Origin: Elephas maximus indicus
Taxonomy: Eukaryota > Chordata > Mammalia > Proboscidea > Elephantidae
Assembly (NCBI RefSeq): GCF_024166365.1
Contig: NC_064820.1
Coordinates: 92,828,001-92,892,000 of the forward strand
Direction of reading: 5' to 3'
DNA length: 64,000 nt
Below are positions 35,955 to 45,819 of this stretch, piece after piece. The notes under the pieces are model-generated. The model saw only the letters and a program-made list of their open reading frames with translations, had not been told where the DNA came from and made no database searches. Both the position numbers and the translations under genes were made by a program. How positions within the stretch are numbered: position 1 is the stretch's first letter; each line of letters opens with the position of its first letter.

Positions 35955-36218
35955 ATGGAGAGGGACACAAGGCGATATAGGACAATACAAGATAGGTTTT
36001 TACTTAGAAAAATAGGGGTAAATATTAAGGTAACCACAAAGAGGTATAACAACTCCATAACTCAAAATAAAAACCAAGAAAAACGTAACAACTCAGCAAA
36101 CAAAAATTCAACTACTATGAAAATGAGGAACACACAATTTACAAAGAAAAACATCTCAGCACAAAAAAGTAAGTGGAAAAATGAAATTGTCAACACACAC
36201 AAAAAGGCATCAAAATGA
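35955..36218 (+). CDS. Small open frame in the L1 inter-ORF spacer (copy B), overlapping ORF2 start
   Basis: An 87-codon frame from ATG 35955 to TGA 36216-36218, sharing ATGA with the ORF2 ATG at 36215. It is the homologue of 4307-4573 in copy A; the only length difference is one codon near the C-terminus. Conserved pieces include 'LLRKIGVNIKVTTK', 'SAQKSKWKNEI' and 'HKKASK'. The product would be basic, with no transmembrane or known domain seen. It is open although ORF1 and ORF2 of this copy carry several breaks, but it is a short target for mutation. Confidence 0.35.
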   Translation: MERDTRRYRTIQDRFLLRKIGVNIKVTTKRYNNSITQNKNQEKRNNSANKNSTTMKMRNTQFTKKNISAQKSKWKNEIVNTHKKASK

Positions 36219-39200
36219 CAGCACTAAACACATACTTATCTACAATTACGCTGAATGTAAATGGACTAAATGCACCAATAAAGAGACAGAGAATCTCAGA
36301 TTGGATAAAGAAACACGATCCGTCTATATGCTGCCTACAAGAGACACACCTTAGACTTAGAGACACAAACAAACTAAAACTCAAAGGATGAAAAAAAATA
36401 TATCAAGCAAACAACAAGCACAAAGAAGCAGGAGTAGCAATATTAATTTCTGACAAAATAGAATTTAAAGCTAAATCCACCACAAAGGATAAAGGACACT
36501 ACATAATGATTAAAGGGACAATTTACCAGGAAGATATAACCATATTAAATATTTATGCACCCAATGACAGGGCTGCAAGATACATAAAACAAACTTTAAT
36601 GGAAGTGAAAAGTGAGATAGACACCTCCACGATTATAGTAGGAGACTTCAACACACCACTTTTGAAGAAGGATAGGACTTCCAGTAAGAAGCTCAATAGA
36701 GACACGGAAGACCTAGTTACTACAATCAACCAACTTGACCTCATAGACTTATACAGAACACTCCACCCAACTGCTGCAAAGTATACTTCTTTTTCTAGTG
36801 CACATGGAACATTCTCTAGAATAGACCACATATTAGGTCATAAAACAAACTTTTGCAGAATCCAAAACATCAAAATATTACAAAGTATCTTCTCAGACCA
36901 CAAGGCCATAAAAGTGAAAATCAATAACAGAAAACTCATGGAAAAGAAATCAAATACTTGGAAACTGAGCAATACCCTGCTGAAAAAAGACTGGGTTATA
37001 AAAGGCATTAAGGAGGGAATAAAGAAATTCATAGAATGCAACAAGAATGAAAACACTTCGTATCAAAACCTCTGGGACACAGCAAAAGCAGTGCTCAGAG
37101 GTGAATTTATATCGATAAATGCACACATACATAAAGAAGAAAGAGCCAAAATCAGAGAACTGTCCCTACAACTTGAACGAATAGAAAGCAAGCAACAAAA
37201 GAATCCATCAGGCACCAGAAGAAAACAAATAATAAAAATTAGAGCTGAACTAAATGAATTAGAGAACAGGAAAACAATTGAAAGAATTAACAAAGCCAAA
37301 AGCTTGTTCTTTGAAAAAATTAACAAAATTGATAAACCATTGGCCAAACTGACTAAAGAAATACAGGAAAGGAAACCAATAACCCGAATAAGAAACGAGA
37401 TGGGCCATATCACAACAGACCAACTGAAATTAAAAGAATCATATCAGATTATTATGAAAAATTGTACTCTAACAAATTTGCAAACCTAGAAGAAATGGAT
37501 GAATTCCTGGCAAAACACTACCTACATGAACTAACACAATCAGAAGTAGAACAACTAAACAGACCCATAACAATAAAAGAGGTTGAAACAGTAATCAAAA
37601 AACTCCCAACAAAAAAAAGCCCTGGCCCGGACGGCTTTACTGCAGAGTTCTACCAAACTTTCAGAGAAGAGTTAACACCACTACTACTAAAGCTATTTGA
37701 AAGCATAGAAAATGATGGAATACTACCTAACTCATTCTATGAAGCCACCATATCCCTGATACCAAAACCAGGTAAAGACACCACAAAAAAAGAAAATTAC
37801 AGACCTTTATCCCTCATGAACATAGATGCAAAAATCCTCAACAAAATTCTAGCCAATAGAATTCAACAACATATCAAAAAAATAATCCGCCAGAACCAAG
37901 TGGGATTTATACCAGGTATGCAAGGCTGGTTTAATATTAGAAAAACCATTAATGTAATCCACCATATAAACAAAACAAAAGACAAAAACCACATGATCTT
38001 ATCAATTGATGCAGAAAAGGCATTTGACAAAGTCCAACACCCATTTATGATAAAAACTCTCACCAAAATAGGAATTGAAGGAAAATTCCTCAACATAATA
38101 AAGGGCATCTATACAAAGCCAACAGCCAACAACACTCTAAATGGAGAGAGCCTGAAAGCATTTCCCTTGAGAACGGGAACCAGACAAGGATGCCCTTTAT
38201 CACCGCTCTTATTCAGCATTGTGCTAGAGGTCCTAGCCAGAGCAATTAGGGTAGGCAAAGAAATAAAGGGCATCCGGATTGGCAAGGCGGAAGTAAAATT
38301 ATCTCTATTTGCAGATGACATGATCTTATACACAGAAAACCCTAAGGAATCCTCCAGAAAACTACTGAAACTAATAGAAGAGTTTGGCAGAGTCTCAGGT
38401 TATAAGATAAACATACAAAAATCACTTGGATTCCTCTACATTCAACAAAAAGAACATCGAAGAGGAATTCACCAAATCAATACCATTCACAGTACCCCCA
38501 AGATGATAAAATACTTAGGAATGAATCTTACCAAGGATGTAAAAGACCTATACAAAGAAAACTACAAAGTACTAGTGCAAGAAACTAAAAAGAACATACA
38601 TAAGTGGAAAAGCATACCTTGCTAATGGATAGGAAGACTTAACATAGTAAAAATGTCTGTTCTACCAAAAGCCATCTATACATATAATGCAGTTCCGATC
38701 CAAATTCCAATGACATTTTGTAATGTGATGGAGAAACAAATCACCAACTTCATATGGAAGGGAAAGAAGCCTCGGATAAGTAAAGCATTACTGAAAAACA
38801 AGAACAAAGTGGGAGTCCTCACTCTACCTGATTTTAGAACCTATTATACAGCCACAGTTGTCAAAACAGCCTGGTACTGGTACAACAACAGGCACATAGA
38901 CCAATGGAACAGAATTGAGAACCCAGATATAAATCCATCCACATATGAACAGCTGATATTTGACAAAGGCCTAGTATCAGTTAATTGGGGAAAAGATAGT
39001 CTTTTTAACAAATGGTGCTGGCATAACTGGATATCCATTTGCAAAAAAATGAAACAGGACCCATACCTCACACCATGCACAAAAACTAACTCTAAGTGGA
39101 TCAAAGACCTACACATAAAGACTAAAACGATAAAGATCATGGAAGGAAAAATAGGAACAACGTTAGGAGCCCTAATACAAGGCATAAACAGAATTCAAAA

Positions 39201-40009
39201 CATTACCGGAAATGATAAAAGAGAAACCAGATAACTGGGAGCTCCTAAAAATCAAACACCTATGCTCATCGAAAGACTTCACCAAAAGAGTAAAAAGACC
39301 ACCTACAGACTGGGAAAGAATTTTCAGCTATGACATCTCTGACCAGCGCCTGATCTCTAAAATCTACATGATTTTGCTAAAACTCAACCACAAAAAGACA
39401 AACAACCCAATTAAAAATTGGGAAAAGGATATGAACACGCACTTCACTAAAGAAGATATTCAGGCAGCTAACAGACACATGAGAAAATGCTCTCGATCAT
39501 TAGCCATTAGAGAAAGGCAAATTAAAACTACAATGAGATTCCATCTCACTCCAACAAGGCTGGCATTAATCCAAAAAACACAAAATAATAAATGTTGGAG
39601 AGGCTGCGGAGAGATTGGAACTCTTATATACTGCTGGTGGGAATGTAAAATGGTACAACCACTTTGGAAATCGATCTGGCATTTCCTTAAAAAGCTAGAA
39701 ATAGAACTACCATACAACCCAGAAATCCCACTCCTCGAAATATACCCTAGAGAAATAAGAGCCTTCACGCAAACAGATATATGCACACCCATGTTTATTG
39801 TAGCACTGTTTACAATAGCAAAAAGCCGGAAGCAACCAAGGTGTCCATCAACAGATGAATGGTTAAATATATTATGGTATATTCACACAATGGAATATTA
39901 CATATCGATAAAGAACAGTGACGAATCTGTGAAACATTTCATAACATGGAGGAACCTGGAAGGCCTTATGCTGAGTGAAATTAGATGCAAAAGGACAAAT
40001 ATTGTATAA
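36215..40009 (+). pseudogene. L1 ORF2 protein (endonuclease-reverse transcriptase), copy B, disrupted
   Basis: ATG 36215. Endonuclease motifs 'GDFNTPL', 'SRIDHILGHK' and 'SDHKAIK' lie in the open segment 36506-37489. RT blocks lie at 37462-38625, including '[10 protein letters not shown]', '[12 protein letters not shown]' and the catalytic F-A-D-D near 38308. The C-terminal part continues at 38653-39234 and 39212-40009, with the Cys cluster near 39595-39650. Breaks: TGG to TGA at 36389, a 1-nt loss near 37420, two compensating indels around 38440-38505, TCA to TAA at 38623, and an indel near 39218. The catalytic residues survive, but the protein cannot be made. Confidence 0.93.
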
Positions 40010-41044
40010 GACCACTCTTATAAGATCTTGAGAAATAGTATAAACTGAGAAGAACACATTCTTTTGTGGTTATGAGGGGGAGAGGGAGGGAGGGTGGGAG
40101 AGGGTTATTTACTGATTAGTTAGTAGATAAGAACTACTTAAGGTGAAGGGAAGGACAATACTCAATACTGGGAAGGTCAACTCAATTGGACTGGACCAAA
40201 AGCAAAGGAGTTTCCGGGATAAACTGAATGCTTTGAAGGTCAGCGGAGGAAGGGCAGGGGTTTGGGGTCTGTGGCTTATGAGGACTTCTAAGTCAATTGG
40301 GAAAATAATTCTCTTATGAAAACATTCTGCATCCCACTTTGAAATGTGGTGCCTGGGGTCTTAAATGCTAACAAGCGGCCATCTAAGATGCATCAATTGG
40401 TCTCCACCCACCTGGATCAAAGGTGAATGAAGAACACCAAGGTCACACAATAACTATGAGCCCAAGAGACAGAAAGGGCCACATGAACTAGAGACTTAGA
40501 TCATCCTGAGACCAGAAGAACTAGATGGTGCCTGGCCACAACCGATAACTGCCCTGACAGGAAGCACAACAGAGAACCCCTGAGGGAGCAGGAGATCAGT
40601 GGGATGCAGAACCCAAATTCTCATAAAATAAGACCAGACTTAATGGTCTGACTGAGACTAGAGGAATCCTGGTGGTCATGGTCCCCAAACCTTCTGTTGG
40701 CCCAGGACAGGAACCATTCCCAAAGACAATTCATCAGACATGGGAGGGGCTGGACAATGGATAGGAGAGAGATGCTGATGAAGATTGAGCTACTTGTATC
40801 AGGTGGACACTTGAGACTAAGTTGGCATCTCCTGTCTGGAGGGGAGATGGGAGGGTAGAGAGGGTTAGAAACTGGCAAAACCGTCATGAAAGGAGAGACT
40901 GGAAGGAGGGAGCGGGCTGACTCATTAGGGGAAGAGTAAGTGGGAGTATGGAGTAAGGTATATATAAGCTTATATGTGACAGACTGACTTGATTTGTAAA
41001 CTTTCACTTAAAGCACAATAAACAAACTATTTAAAAATAAAAAA
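40010..41044 (+). other. L1 copy B 3'UTR with G-rich tract
   Basis: Homologous to 8374-9402. The G-run tract is at 40075-40103. Ends at 'cacaataaac' and an A-rich tail. Confidence 0.88.
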
Positions 41045-41058
41045 AGAAAGGATTAAAC

Positions 41059-41225
41059 CAAAAAAACCAAACCCCTTGACGACGAGTAGATCTGGACTCA
41101 TAGCGACCATATAGAACAGGGTAAAATGGCCCCACAGAGTTTCCAAAGAGCACCTGGTGGACTGCAACTGCCAGCCTCTGGGCTAGCAGCCATAGCATTT
41201 AACCACCACGCCACCAGGGTTTCCA
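41059..41225 (-). mobile_element. AfroSINE at the end of L1 copy B
   Basis: Reverse-oriented, 'aaaaaaccaaaccccttgac' to 'gccaccagggtttcc'. Flanking agaaaggattaaa (41045-41057) and agaaagggttaga (41226-41238) match at 11 of 13. Confidence 0.92.
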
Positions 41226-41460
41226 AGAAAGGGTTAGAAAGGAATTATAGGATTTGGGCTTATTCTTCGTGATTTTGGAAAGGGTTTAAGGAAATAGGCC
41301 ATTGCTCTCTAGTGGATGCTGTTAAAAAGCACGAGTAATGCTATGATTAGGTATCTTAATAAAAAATCTTAACTAAAAGAAGGAAATACTAGAGCAAGGC
41401 TAAGGCTGTAATTGCTAAAGAAGCAGAAATCATCTTATTGTTCGTAATAGTAGCATGTTT

Positions 41461-41668
41461 GGAGCCCTGGTGGCATAGTGGTTTTAAGAGCTACAAGGAG
41501 CTAAGGCTGCTAACCGAAAGGTCTGCAGTTTCAATCCACCAGCTGCAACTTGGATAACCGAAAGGTCTGCAGTTCCAATCCACCAGCTGCAACTTGGAAA
41601 CCCTGTGGGGCAGCTCTACTCTATCCTGTAGGGTCGCTTTGAGTCAGAATCGACTCAAAGGCAATTTT
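41461..41668 (+). mobile_element. AfroSINE with internal ~45-bp duplication
   Basis: Head 'gagccctggtggcatagtgg' and tail 'gactcaaaggcaattttttt'. The segment 'aaccgaaaggtctgcagtt' through 'ccagctgcaacttgga' occurs twice in tandem (about 41512-41556 and 41557-41600), nearly identical. Confidence 0.92.
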
Positions 41669-42200
41669 TTTTTTGTGGTGGGGGTAGTGTTTGGTCATTT
41701 TTTTTGTCTTGGACAGTGTTTGTTTTGTCTGTGTTTAGACATGATTATTGAGTGGCCTTGTTCTGTTCTTGACTCTTCGCAGTGACAGAATGGTCTTGTC
41801 TGATGTTGATGTGCTGTGCAATTGTTTATACTCCACATAAGAACACCAAGGCCTGGCCTAGGCTAACTCCAGATGTCAGGGGTTGCTTTTCTCTTCCACA
41901 ATCTCAACCGTCCTTGAGTTTTCTCTCCCCGTCTCTCTTTCTGTTCTACTCAGTTCCCTAAAAACTCAGTTCCCTAAACCTTCATAAATCCTCCCTTTGG
42001 CACTTCAACACGGTTTTCTCTCTGACATCCTTTGTGCTGCATGTTGTTTGGTTACGTGTGTTTACGCTTTGTCTCCTCGGATAAGACCATTTTATACAAC
42101 TCTCAGTGCTTGCTGCAGTAATGCAAATCATACTCACCTAGCATTAAAGCATTATTCACTGAAAAAAGAAAAAGGAAAGCTTTATTTTCCTGTTCAATAA
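41669..42200. other. Spacer upstream of the COX7C promoter
   Basis: No gene recognised. Sequence becomes less AT-rich toward 42200. Confidence 0.5.
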
Positions 42201-42319
42201 ACTAGAACACACGGGGTGGAGTTGCTTCTCTAGATTCAGTAAAATCATTTCTGGAAACAGGACGAGGAATCCTTGACCGGAGCTTAAGAACAGAGCTCTG
42301 TTAAGAAACAACGTAAACG

Positions 42320-42578
42320 CTTGTCAGCCTGTGTCCCGACGCTGGACTACACTTCCCACAATCCTTCGGGGCTACAAAGGCGCTGCGATGTTCTGAACTA
42401 CATTTCCCACAATCCACTGAGCACAGCACTTTGTCTCGTTTCCCGAAGCTACTGCCCCTTTTCCCATCTTCCCTTTCGGTCCTTGCACACCCAGGGACAA
42501 GGTCGCGAAAGCCGGAGTGGTGCCGCCGTTTCTTCCGCCCTCAATCTTTGCTTTTTTCGGAGAGCCTCCAACAGCGCC
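42320..42578 (+). promoter_or_regulatory. COX7C: COX7C promoter and 5'UTR
   Basis: CpG-rich, TATA-less region. Two ZNF143/STAF-type motifs, actacacttcccacaatcc (42346-42364) and actacatttcccacaatcc (42397-42415), are 51 bp apart in the same orientation. ETS/NRF-2-type CTTCCG occurs at 42532-42537 in 'tttcttccgccc'. A YY1-type site (cgccat core, 42573-42583) overlaps the start codon. YY1 and NRF-2 control of COX7C is established in other mammals. The transcription start probably lies in or near the pyrimidine-rich stretch 42529-42557, but the exact base cannot be read from sequence. Confidence 0.78.
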
Positions 42579-43727
42579 ATGTTGGGGCAGAGCATCCGAA
42601 GGTTTACCACCTCTGTGGTCCGAAGGAGCCACTATGAGGAGGGCCCAGGGAAGGTTAGTGTGTTAGGAACCCGGCTTGGTTGGGGGAGGGGGCACTTGCC
42701 TGCCACTCGCTGAATCCCAAGGCCGCCTATGGGTTTTAAAAAGGGAGATGGCAAGCGGGGAACTCTGGTTGAGATGCAGACTAGTAGTCCAGTTACCCAA
42801 AGACTAGGGAGAAAAGTGAGGACCCCGGCAGCCCACCATACTTGCTGAAAGGAATGAGCAGGTAGAGCCGAAGGCCTTACCTCCCATATCCACTAAGAAG
42901 GTCAGAAGGACCCGGGAGACCCGGCTTGCAGGTATTGCGGCCTAATGTCGAGGTGTGGAGGTCATCAGTCCGGGAGTGAAGGTCATTGGGAACTGATGAG
43001 AAAATGAGGGCCTGTCGTTGTGGATCCGGCCTTTTCTAACCAGTAGATTCGAAGTACTAATCTTCCTCAGTTCGGGTTTGGATTTAGCCCCTCGTACAGT
43101 TAACTTAAATCCGGTGATCAGCAGTAACTACCTTCAAGAGTTCTGTGAGGCCTGTTAGTGAAGGGCAGAGACAGGGTAAGGACTGAAACTTTCCTTGGCA
43201 GTGCATTTGTTACTACAGTGTGTCGTCTTTACTAGATGGGAAGTTTCCAACGGTAGTAAAGTAAAACAATGCATTTTGTTTTTAAAATGAGTACTTGGGA
43301 TATTTTTTGTTTTGGTTTTCTAAAATAGAAGAGCAGACTTTATTTCTCACAATGTTACACCTAGTCCTCGAGATTGACTTTTTTTTAAAGTGAGTTTTTT
43401 TATATATATATACTTTATAGCACTGTGTGTCATGAAGGTCATAGGATCTGAAAGACAATAACGTTAAAAAGGGCCTCTGGTATATGGCATATATAACTGG
43501 CTTCTGTAATAAAACGTTTTTCTAGCATCTAGTGTGCTTAATTTTTTTATACATAAAATAGTCCTGTGACTTGAAGTTCTATTTTTGTTGCTTTTACTCT
43601 TTTCCATCAGAATTTGCCATTTTCAGTGGAAAACAAGTGGTGGTTACTTGTTAAGATGACTTTATTCTTGGGATCTGGATTTGCTGTACCTTTCCTTATA
43701 GTGAGACACCAACTACTTAAGAAATAA
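42579..43727 (+). CDS. COX7C: Cytochrome c oxidase subunit 7C, mitochondrial (two coding exons)
   Basis: Nuclear-encoded structural subunit of complex IV in the inner mitochondrial membrane. Coding exons are 42579-42653 (25 codons, ending G-P-G-K before donor gttagt) and 43611-43727 (38 codons plus TAA, after acceptor tttccatcag), phase 0. The 63-residue product equals the usual mammalian length. Residues 1-16 ([16 protein letters not shown]) form the basic mitochondrial presequence. The mature chain starts S-H-Y-E-E-G-P-G-K; a single membrane helix spans about residues 35-56, followed by the tail V-R-H-Q-L-L-K-K. Start context has G at -3. No frameshift or stop, canonical introns and a CpG promoter mark it as the functional gene, not a processed copy. 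Confidence 0.98.
42654..43610 (+). other. COX7C: COX7C intron 1
   Basis: 957 bp, GT (gttagt) to AG (tttccatcag). The first ~400 bp continue the CpG-rich zone. No repeat or small RNA recognised. Confidence 0.93.
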
Positions 43728-43754
43728 GGATGTTTAAGTTCATCCACGAAACAG
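43611..43754 (+). other. COX7C: COX7C exon 2 (coding plus start of 3'UTR)
   Basis: Acceptor at 43609-43610; stop codon 43725-43727; 27 bases of 3'UTR, then donor cag|gtaatt at 43754/43755. Confidence 0.92.
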
Positions 43755-43930
43755 GTAATTAACGGGTTTCTAATCATTCTAAAACAGTGTTTTCCCTTTG
43801 ATTCCTTTTCAGAGTAATAACTCCATAAATATATTGTGTGGGGATGGGTCCTGAAATTGTTTAAGTGTGGCATTGGTGGAGATAGGTTGTTCATCCTAGA
43901 AACAAATTATTTCTTGGCCTGCTTTGTAAT

Positions 43931-44098
43931 AAAAAACCAAAAACCAAACCCGTTGCCATCGAGTCTATTCCAACTCATAGTGACCCTATAGGACAGAGCA
44001 GAACCCCCTCATAGAGTTTCCAAGGAGCGCCTGACGGATTTGCACAGCTGACCTTTCAGTAAGCAGCTGTAGCGCTTAACTGCTACGCCACCAGGGTT
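43931..44098 (-). mobile_element. AfroSINE in COX7C intron 2
   Basis: 'accaaacccgttgccatcg' to 'tacgccaccagggttta', near full length, reverse to the gene. Confidence 0.93.
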
Positions 44099-44104
44099 TA
44101 CTGA

Positions 44105-44250
44105 TTTCTTTCTGTTTGTGAGGTGGATGATACTAGCCCTCTCTCTGAAACACAAAGATGTAAGTTGCTCAGGATCCCATAGCTAGTGATCGGTAGGATT
44201 CTAGTAGGCCGATCTATGTTAGTCTGTCTTAAGCGCTCAATTCCTTTTGT
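44105..44250 (-). mobile_element. MIR SINE remnant in COX7C intron 2
   Basis: 'taagttgctcaggatcccatagctagtg' order (read in two parts) and 'cggtaggattctagtaggcc' follow the complement of MIR. Diverged. Confidence 0.55.
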
Positions 44251-44341
44251 AAAGTAGTCATTATGCTTCTTTCCATTTTTTAAAACCCAGGATTACAATG
44301 AAGAATTAAGTTGTGAAAACCACCAGGAAATAAATGCTTCT

Positions 44342-44385
44342 TAAAAAAAGCAAGCCCATTGCCATTGAGTCGATTTCGACTCATG
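44342..44385 (-). mobile_element. Extremely 5'-truncated AfroSINE (44 bp) with target duplication
   Basis: Only the SINE 3' end (A-run complement absent; 'cattgccattgagtcgattt') is present, flanked by aaatgcttct at 44332-44341 and 44386-44395. Confidence 0.8.
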
Positions 44386-44529
44386 AAATGCTTCTAGTGC
44401 TCCTGAATTTGTATTAGTCCCAGATGCTGATGCAAATGTAAATCTGTACCTAATAACTTGACTATCTTGGCAAAAATCAAATTTTTAAAGATACCTTTCT
44501 GATTAAGGCAAGGGTTCTAAAATGAGAGT

Positions 44530-44690
44530 GTTTTTGCAGCCCAGTGGACATTTGGCAACAAGAGGGTTGCTACTGGCATCTAGTGAGTAGAGGCCAGGGA
44601 TGCTACTAAATAATCTACAGTGCACAGGATAGCCCCCCTGAAGACAAAGAATTACCTGGTCCAAAATACCAATATTGCTGAGGTTGCTTT
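44530..44690 (+). mobile_element. MER20-like DNA transposon in COX7C intron 2
   Basis: 'ggacatttggcaacaagagg', 'ctactggcatctagtgagtag', 'aatctacagtgcacaggatag' and 'caaagaattacctggtcc' match MER20. Second copy at 16426-16612. Confidence 0.82.
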
Positions 44691-44948
44691 CGAATCAGCT
44701 CCAACTCATGGTCATCCCATGTGTATCAGAGTAGAGCCATGCTTCGAAGGCTTTTCAATGGCTGATTTTTTGTGGGGGGGAATAGATCTCTGGGCCTTCC
44801 TTTCAAGGCACCTCTGGGTGGAGATTGCTCTGGGTCATTCACATCCATCCCTTCATGGAACAAGATAGCTGCCTAAGCCAGTCTTCAACATACCAGCTTT
44901 CATTTCGCAGCCAAGTGCATTAACCATTAATACCACTTAGGGACTCCA
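44690..44948 (-). mobile_element. AfroSINE, long variant, with an internal insertion
   Basis: 'cagctccaactcatggtcatc', 'gctgattttttgtgggggg' and 'ctttcaaggcacctctggg', ending 'aataccacttagggactcc'. An extra ~75 bases near 44825-44895 are not part of the usual element. Confidence 0.78.
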
Positions 44949-45189
44949 CACCCTGTATTAAGGTTATATATGTTAGTGTCTCATCAAAGGAATCTTACAT
45001 GCTGGGAGGTTATCACATTCCATGTGCCAGAAATAAAAGATTTAATTATGATAAGTTTCTCCTCCAAGAATTACTATAGGAAGTCCTAGAAAATGATTGG
45101 AATAAATTCCAAAATATACATTGGGAAAGACTTTGTTGTAGTGTAGTAAGGAAATGATTTATCCAAAGGCATTAATAGGAAAAGATTTT

Positions 45190-45255
45190 GGTGCACATGA
45201 TGAAGCAAATCAGTATGAATGAAGTCATGATACTGTAAACGCTTTCTGATGTACC
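45190..45255 (+). ncRNA. SNORD138: C/D-box snoRNA, SNORD138 / MIR3607 homologue, in COX7C intron 2
   Basis: Box C ATGATGA at 45197-45203 and box D CTGA at 45246-45249 are closed by a 6-bp terminal stem (GGTGCA 45190-45195 with TGTACC 45250-45255, one G-U pair). The segments gcacatgatgaagcaaatca and actgtaaacgctttctgatg correspond, with little change, to the two arms annotated as miR-3607 in human, where the locus lies in a COX7C intron. The sense strand matches the host gene, so processing from the spliced intron is expected. It ends ~107 nt before the 3' splice site. A methylation target is not evident by eye. Confidence 0.93.
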
Positions 45256-45362
45256 ACATAAACTGATGGCCAAACTTCATCAGACTGACTTCTATGAAAT
45301 AAGTGGGATTTTTATTGAATTTCAATAAGGAGAACTTTTGCTTTTTTTTTCCTCCCCCTCAG

Positions 45363-45475
45363 GTAAGAAGAGGAGCATTCTAAGAAGTCCAACTTCTGAA
45401 AAATGGATCAAACTTTATTGAAGTTATAGAGCATACTGGTTATGTTTGTAAATAAACAGTACATGAGTGCTAATG
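45363..45475 (+). other. COX7C: COX7C exon 3, 3'UTR only
   Basis: Begins gtaagaagagg after the acceptor at 45361-45362. It contains 'aatggatcaaactttattg' and the polyadenylation signal at 45451-45456. The cleavage site is inferred at about 45470-45485, before a T/GT-rich stretch. Confidence 0.85.
45451..45456 (+). terminator. COX7C: COX7C polyadenylation signal AATAAA
   Basis: Canonical hexamer in 'tgtaaataaacagtacatg', with a T-rich and GT-containing region 25-50 bases downstream. Confidence 0.9.
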
Positions 45476-45819
45476 CCTCTTATTCTGTGAAGTACAGTGT
45501 GCTAATTGAGCATGTATTTAATTTTTATTTTGATATTATTCCTGTATTGGTTTCTTGATCAAAATACGTATGTCATTTAGTTGTTTCCTGGGTCAGGACC
45601 TTGTTGATAACTTATGGTATAAAGGAGAAGTACAGACTTGGCTTTGGGTGTCCTGTAATTATATATACATAATCTTTGGTGAGATGCCCCCTGCATTATG
45701 TGCCATTGTTTTGTGATCGTGCAGTGATGGATCAGGTGTAGTTTTTCTGTGGAACATTTAAGGTTTTCTGCCTTTGGAAAAAGTAGAAGCAAAAGTGTTA
45801 AGGGTTCAACTGATTTTCA

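Larger units (their letters stand above)
33143..41058 (+). mobile_element. Full-length L1 retrotransposon (copy B)
   Basis: An L1 of about 7.9 kb, from the YY1-box leader (caagatggc, 33168-33176) to the tail 'cacaataaacaaactatt' near 41035. Flanking 14-mers agagagggttaaac (33143-33156) and agaaaggattaaac (41045-41058) differ at two A/G positions and look like a decayed target duplication. An AfroSINE later inserted directly at the right duplication. Organisation is as in copy A, but the leader has two monomers rather than five and an extra 566-bp block before ORF1. Confidence 0.92.
43755..45362 (+). other. COX7C: COX7C intron 2 (3'UTR intron)
   Basis: 1608 bp, GT (gtaatt) to AG (cctccccctcag) after a strong pyrimidine tract. 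It lies downstream of the stop codon by 27 bp, so the exon junction is too close to trigger nonsense-mediated decay under the usual 50-nt rule. Confidence 0.88.

Noticed and set aside
33143..41058. L1 copies A and B as one segmental duplication
   Set aside because: Their flanks differ, each has its own target duplication, and their 5'UTRs differ in monomer number, so they are separate insertions.
42372..42632. Reverse-strand 86-codon frame over COX7C exon 1
   Set aside because: Shadow of a CpG-rich promoter and exon 1; no independent coding evidence.
42321..42713. Forward 130-codon frame reading through COX7C exon 1 into intron 1
   Set aside because: It starts in the promoter and continues past the splice donor. 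The supported start is ATG 42579, which gives the conserved 63-residue product after splicing.
45086..45325. Reverse-strand 79-codon frame in COX7C intron 2
   Set aside because: Overlaps the snoRNA antisense and has no coding character.
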